A DNA stretch of 36,739 nt from Zygnema cylindricum. Taxonomy: Eukaryota > Streptophyta > Zygnematophyceae > Zygnematales > Zygnemataceae. Positions 31,646 to 36,739 of this stretch are shown here, in pieces. Position 1 is the first letter of the stretch. The number at the start of each line of letters is the position of its first letter. The DNA lies in assembly GCA_037447655.1 (NCBI GenBank), contig JBBHKE010000952.1:64001-100739 (forward strand). Reading direction: 5' to 3'. The position numbers and the translations under genes were made by a program. The notes under the pieces are model-generated. The model saw only the letters and a program-made list of their open reading frames with translations, was not told the origin of the DNA and did no database searches.

Positions 31646-32542
31646 TGTTGTTTTTGAAAGCTTTAGTCCTCTCTATATTATGTGAGGGGAAGTTGTTGGG
31701 TTATAAAAGCTTTAGTCCTCTCTATATTATGTGAGAGGAAAACTCCAGGACTTAGAAACATTTTTAGAGTTGTTTCAAACTATGTATCAGATTTAGAGTA
31801 ATGTGACAATTTAGACTGTACGAAGTTAAGAAGATTATATCGGATGGCTCATATATAGAACAAAGATTACGAAATGGCGCGCAGTACTTAATTATGGCAT
31901 ACTGTCCGATAGACAAGATCGGACCGACAAGGATTTACTAGAATCTGAAAGTGGACCACAGTGACGCAGCAAGTTTCGTCACGTATAATGTTTCAATGTC
32001 GGTGGTAACTTTGTGGAAACGGGAGTTTGTCATCACACATAATTGTATATTAGTGTGTACGATCAGTAAAAGACGTCCGTAGACAATTAAGGTTCGTCTG
32101 TACTGTACTGAACACTAGACACACTGAAGAGGAATTTAACATATATCAGGTGTTTAGTTAGAGTACGGTTAAATAGTACCGTAAGATTCTTTACAGTGTT
32201 GTGATTGGCTAATTAGACAGTAGTAGAACTTATTTGTATAAAGTCTAGGACTTAGTTACTTTGATATATTCCTTTTACAAGGTTTCAAAGGGCACATTTG
32301 TGCATTTTAAGGGATATTCTTTGGGATATATCTCTTGGTTTATTTGAGCGTTTTGCTTGAAACTTTGTGAGTTGTCAGCATACGCGGTAAACTACATGCT
32401 GGTGTAGTTTGGGGCCATTTGGCCATATTGACTGCTTTGTGTAGTGTGCCGAAGTCGATATCTTGAGTTCTTCCCCTTTCGGTTCTGTGATGGCTTGTGA
32501 TCTAGTGGTAGTTGGTGCTACTACAGTTTTCACAGAACAACA
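31646..32542 (+). mobile_element. 3' LTR of Copia element 2 (897 bp)
   Basis: Same length and termini as the 5' LTR. It includes the 49-bp duplication (second copy offset from 31661 to 31710), ATTGG at 32204, TATAAA at 32237 and a U5 ATG at 32490 opening 53 nt to the LTR end in Glu-Gln plus CA. At the base after CAACA the inverted 40-bp satellite begins. Confidence 0.95.
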
Positions 32543-35489
32543 CTTAGCGATAACAAGAATTGTTTCCTAAATTACACAAACGGTTAGCGATAACAAGAAT
32601 TTTTACCTAAATTAACCAAACACTTAGCGATAACAATAATTGTTACGTAAATTACAAAAACTGTTAGCGATAACAAGAATTGTTACCTTAATTACACAAA
32701 GAGTTAGCGATAATAAGAATTTTTACCTAAATTAACCAAACATTTAGCGATAACAAGAATTGTTACCAAACTTGCACAAACTGTTGGTGATAACAAGAAT
32801 TGTTTCCTAAATTACACAAACAATTAGCCATAACAGGAATTGGTACCTAAAGTATACAAACAGTTAGCGATAACAAGAATTGTGACCTAAATTAACTAAA
32901 CAGTTAGCGATAACCAAAATTGTTTCCTTCATTAAAGAAACAGTTAGCGATAACAAAAATTGTGACCTAAATTACAAAAACAGTTTGTGATAACAAGAAT
33001 TGTTACCTAAATTACACAAACTGTTAGTGATAACCAGAATTGTTTCCTAAATTAGTCAAACCATTAGGAATAACAAGAATTGTTACCTAAAGTACAAAAA
33101 CTATTAGCGATAACAAGAATTGTTACCTAACTTGCATAAACAGTTAGCGATAACAGGAATTTTGACCTAAATTACAAAAACTGTTAGCAATATCAAGAAT
33201 TTTACCTAAATTACACAACTGTTAGCGGTAACAATAATTGTTACCTAAATTACACAAACTATTAGCGATAACAAGAATTGTTACCTAAAGTACAAAAACT
33301 ATTAGCGATAACAAGAATTGTTACCTTACTTGCATAAACAGTTAGCGATAACAAGAATTAGTACCTAAAGTACACAAACAGTTATCGATAACAAGAATTG
33401 TGACCTAAATTACACAAACTGTTAGCGATAACAAGAATTGTTACCTAAATTACACAAATTGTTAGCGATAACAAAAATTGTTACCTAAATTACACAAATA
33501 GTTAGCGATAACAAGAATTGTTACCTAAATTACAAAAAAAGTTTGCGATAAATAGAATTGTTACCTAAATTACACAAACAATTAGCGATAACAAGAATTG
33601 TAACCTAAATTACACAAATTGTTAGCGATAACAAGAATTGTTACCTAAATTATACAAACAGTTAGCGACAACAATAATTGTTACCTAAATTACAAAAACA
33701 GTTAGCGATAACAAGAACTGTTACCTAAATTACACAAACAATTAGCGATAACAAGAATTGTTACCTAAATTACACAAATAGTTAGAGTTAACAAGAATTG
33801 TTACCTAAATTACAAAAACATTTAGCGATATCAAGAATTGTTACCTAAATTACACAAACTGTTAGAGATAACAAGAATTGTAACCTAAATTACACAAACT
33901 GTTAGCGATAACAAAAAATGTTACCTAAATTACACAAAATGTTAGCGATAACAAAAATTGTTACCTAAATTACACAAACAGTTAGCGATAACAAGAATTG
34001 TTACCTAAATTACACAAACAGTTAGCGATAACAAGAATTGTTACCTAAATTACACAAATAGTTAGCAATAACAAGAATTGTTACCTAAATTACAAAAACT
34101 GTTAGCGATAACAAGAATTGTTACCTAAATTACACAAACTGTTAGCGATAACAAGAATTGTTACCTAAATTACACAAACTGTTAGCAATAACAAGAATTG
34201 TAACCTAAATTACACAAACTATTAGCGATAACAATAATTGTTACCTAAATTAAACAAATTGTTAGCGATAACAAGAATTGTTACCTCAATTACACAAATT
34301 GTTAGCGATAACAAAAATTCTTACCTAAATTACAGAAACAGTTAGCGACAACAATAATTGTTACCTAAATTACAAAAACAGATAGCGATAACAAAAATTG
34401 TTATGTAAATTACAGAAACATTTAGCGATAACAAGAATTGTTACTTAAATTACACAAATAGTTAGCGATAACAAGAATTGTTTCCGAAATTACACAAACT
34501 ATTAGCGATAACAAGGATTGTTATCTAAATTACACAAATTATTGGCGATAAAAAGAATTGTAACCTAAATTACACAAATTGTTTGCATTAACAAGAATTG
34601 TTACCTTAATTACACAAATAGTTAGAAATAACAAGAATTGTTACCTAATTACAAAAAAAGTTAGCGATAACAAGAATTGTTACCTAAATTACAAAAACAA
34701 TTAGCGATAACAAGAATTGTTACTTGAATTACACAAACAGTTAGCGATAACAAGAATTGTTACCTAAATTACACAAACTATTATCGATAACAAGAATTGT
34801 AACCTAAATTTCACAAACTCTTAGCGATAACAAGAATTGTTTCCTAAATTACACAATTTGTTAGCGATAACAAGAATTGTAACCTAAATTACACAAATTG
34901 TTAGCTATAACAAGAATTGTTTCCTAAATTACACAAATAGTTAGCGACAACAATAATTGTTACCTAAATTACAAACCAGTTATCGATAACAAGAATTGTT
35001 ACCTAAATTACACAAACAGTTAGCGATAACAAGAATTGTTACCTAAATTATAAAAACAGTTAGCGATAACAATAATTGTGACCTAAACTACACAAAACTG
35101 TTAGCGATAACAAGATTTGTTACCTAAAATACACCAATAGTTAGCAATAACAACAATTGTTACCAAAATTACACAAATTGTTAGTGATAACAAGAATTGT
35201 TACTTAAATTACAAAAACAGTAAGCGAAAAACAACAATTGTTACCTAAATTACAAAAATAGTTAGCGATGACAATAATTGTTACCTTAATTACAGAAATA
35301 GTTAGCGATAACAAGAAATGCTACCTAAATTACACAAACAGTTAGTGATAACAAGAATTGTTACCTAAATTACACAAATTGTTAGCGATAACAAGAATTG
35401 TTACCTTAATTACACAAACAATTAGGGATAACAAGAATTGTTACATAAATTACACAAACAGTTAGCAATAACAAGAATTGTTACCTAAA
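32543..35489 (-). repeat. 40-bp satellite in inverted orientation, about 74 monomers
   Basis: The reverse complement of the 103-12346 family: TTAGCGATAACAAGAATTG followed by TTACCTAAATTACACAAAC. Nearly all monomers are the TCGC subtype and look less diverged than in the left array, especially at 33400-34300 where long runs match the consensus. Indels are rare (for example near 33205). Confidence 0.97.
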
Positions 35490-35526
35490 CGATTGACAAA
35501 CACATTAAATCCATTGTAAAGAACAA
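35490..35526. other. 37-bp non-satellite fragment at a gap edge
   Basis: The satellite breaks off at TTACCTAAAC, and the sequence GATTGACAAACACATTAAAT and onward matches none of the repeats here. It may be the edge of an unresolved insertion or an assembly artefact. Confidence 0.6.
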
Positions 35527-35536
35527 NNNNNNNNNN
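35527..35536. other. Assembly gap (10 N)
   Basis: Ten N between the 37-bp fragment and satellite that resumes in a degenerate form (ATAGCTCAAGATTTG). The true gap size is unknown. Confidence 0.98.
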
Positions 35537-36739
35537 ATAGCTCAAGATTTGTTTCCTAAATTACAAAAACTGTTAGCGATCACAAGAATTGTGACCTAAA
35601 TTACACAAACTGTAAGCGATAACAATTTTTTTTACCTAAATTACACAAACAGTTAGCGATAACAAGAATTGTTTCCTAAATTACACAAACGTTTAGCGAT
35701 AACTAAAATTTGTACCTAAAGAACACAAACAGTTAGCGATAACAAGAATTGTGACCTAAATTACACAAACTGTTAGCAATGATAAGAATTGTTACCAAAA
35801 TTACAAAAACTATTAGCGATAACCAGAATTGTTTCCTAAATTACACAAACAGTTAACGATACAAAGAGTTGTTACCTAAATTACAAAAATTGTTCGCGAT
35901 TTCAAGGATTTTGACTTAAATTACACAAACTGTTAGCGATAACAAAAATTGTCACCTAAATTACATAAACAGTTCGCGATAGCAAGAAGTGTTTCCTAAT
36001 TTACACAAACATTTAGCGATAACAAGAATTGGTACCTAAGGTACACAAACAATTAGCGATAACAAGAATTGTGACCTAAATTACAGAAACAGTTAGCGAT
36101 AACAATAATTGTTACCTAAATTACACAAATTGTTAGCGATATCAAGAATTGTTACCTAAATTACACTAACAGTTAGCGATAACAAGCATTTCTTCCTAAA
36201 TTACACAAACGGTTAGCGATAACAAGAATTGTTACCTTAATTACACAAACAGTTAGCGATAACAAGAATTGTTACCTTAATTACACAAACAGTTAGCGAT
36301 AACAAGAAATGTTACTTAAACTACACAAATTGTTAGCGATAACAAGAATCGTTTCCTAAATTACACAAACGGTTAGCAATAACAAGAATTGTTAAATTAA
36401 TTAACCGAACAGATAGCGATAACCGAAATAGTTATCTTAATTATAGAAACCGTTTGCGCTTACAGGAATTGTTACCTAACTTACACAAACTGTTAGCGAT
36501 AACAAGAATTGTTTCCTAAATTACACAAACGGTTAGCGATAAGAAGAATTGTTACCTAAATTACACAAACTGTTAGGGATAACAAGAATTGTTACCTAAA
36601 TTACACAAACAGTTAGCGATAAGAAGCATTCTTTCCTAAATTACACAAACGGTTAACGATAACAAAAATTGTTACCTAAATTACACAAACAGTTAGCGAT
36701 AACAAGAAATTTTACTTAAATTACACAAACGGTTAACGA
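35537..36739 (-). repeat. 40-bp satellite in inverted orientation, continues past the window
   Basis: About 30 monomers, same orientation and subtype as 32543-35489 but more variable, with many GTTTCC variants replacing GTTACC and some TTAACGA joints. There are no genes. Confidence 0.96.

Larger units (their letters stand above)
28014..32542 (+). mobile_element. Copia element 2, two LTRs, internally deleted
   Basis: It has two 897-bp LTRs, a primer site directly after the first and a polypurine tract directly before the second, so both ends are defined. The 2.7-kb interior aligns with element 1 but lacks protease, most of the integrase zinc domain, the RT core and most of RNase H. The LTRs differ at roughly two dozen positions by eye, so insertion is not very recent. 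The 5' flank ends TTTGT (dimeric satellite) and the 3' flank begins CTTAG (inverted 40-bp satellite). There is no target duplication and the host repeat differs on each side. Confidence 0.95.

Noticed and set aside
32490-32542. A third gag gene interrupted by satellite at the same codon as two others
   Set aside because: First reading of the repeated Glu-Gln then satellite junctions at 102, 17626 and 32542. The break is the LTR end (CAACA): it fits the primer site at 28911 and gives two LTRs of exactly 897 bp, so no targeted gag disruption is needed.

Overview
This is eukaryotic, AT-rich repetitive DNA with no recognisable host gene. Nearly every base belongs to one of three tandem-repeat families or to Ty1/Copia LTR retrotransposons sitting in them. 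An insect or other arthropod source is my best guess. The only intact retrotransposon primer site (28911-28923) resembles the Drosophila copia type, complementary to the anticodon half of initiator tRNA-Met, rather than the plant Copia type. Such density of satellites and dead elements suits heterochromatin, possibly pericentromeric.

Layout, left to right. 1-102: 3' end of an LTR. 103-12346: about 12.2 kb of a 40-bp satellite, then a 10-N gap. 12357-17626: a 5'-truncated, multiply broken Copia element (gag, PR, IN, RT-RNase H, 3' LTR). 17627-20260: a degenerate hexamer (ATTGAC) array. 20261-21481: 40-bp satellite again, GCGC subtype. 21482-22661: a 1,180-bp insertion flanked by duplicated GTTAG. 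22662-22733: satellite remnant. 22734-22984: truncated LTR. About 22985-28013: a roughly 200-bp dimeric satellite, interrupted by a minus-strand LTR fragment (23384-23598) and a complete minus-strand 1,975-bp solo LTR with a GTTAC target duplication (25024-26998). 28014-32542: a second Copia element with two 897-bp LTRs and an internally deleted coding region. 32543-36739: the 40-bp satellite in inverted orientation, with a second 10-N gap.

The elements are related. Their LTRs begin TGTTG and end CAACA, three of them share a TATA plus AGGACT promoter block, and both internal regions end in the same 15-nt polypurine tract. The most notable shared property is that gag appears to start inside the LTR. 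In all five LTR 3' ends an ATG opens a short frame that reaches the LTR end in the same phase, and in the second element this frame continues through the primer site into Gag. Yeast Ty1 is organised this way; Drosophila copia is not.

Neither element is likely to be autonomous. The first has frameshifts, stops and an Asp-to-Asn change in RNase H. The second has lost protease, the RT core and RNase H, yet keeps one frame for 2.76 kb with only two stops. Most of the longer open frames in the window are by-products of satellites whose periods preserve frame.
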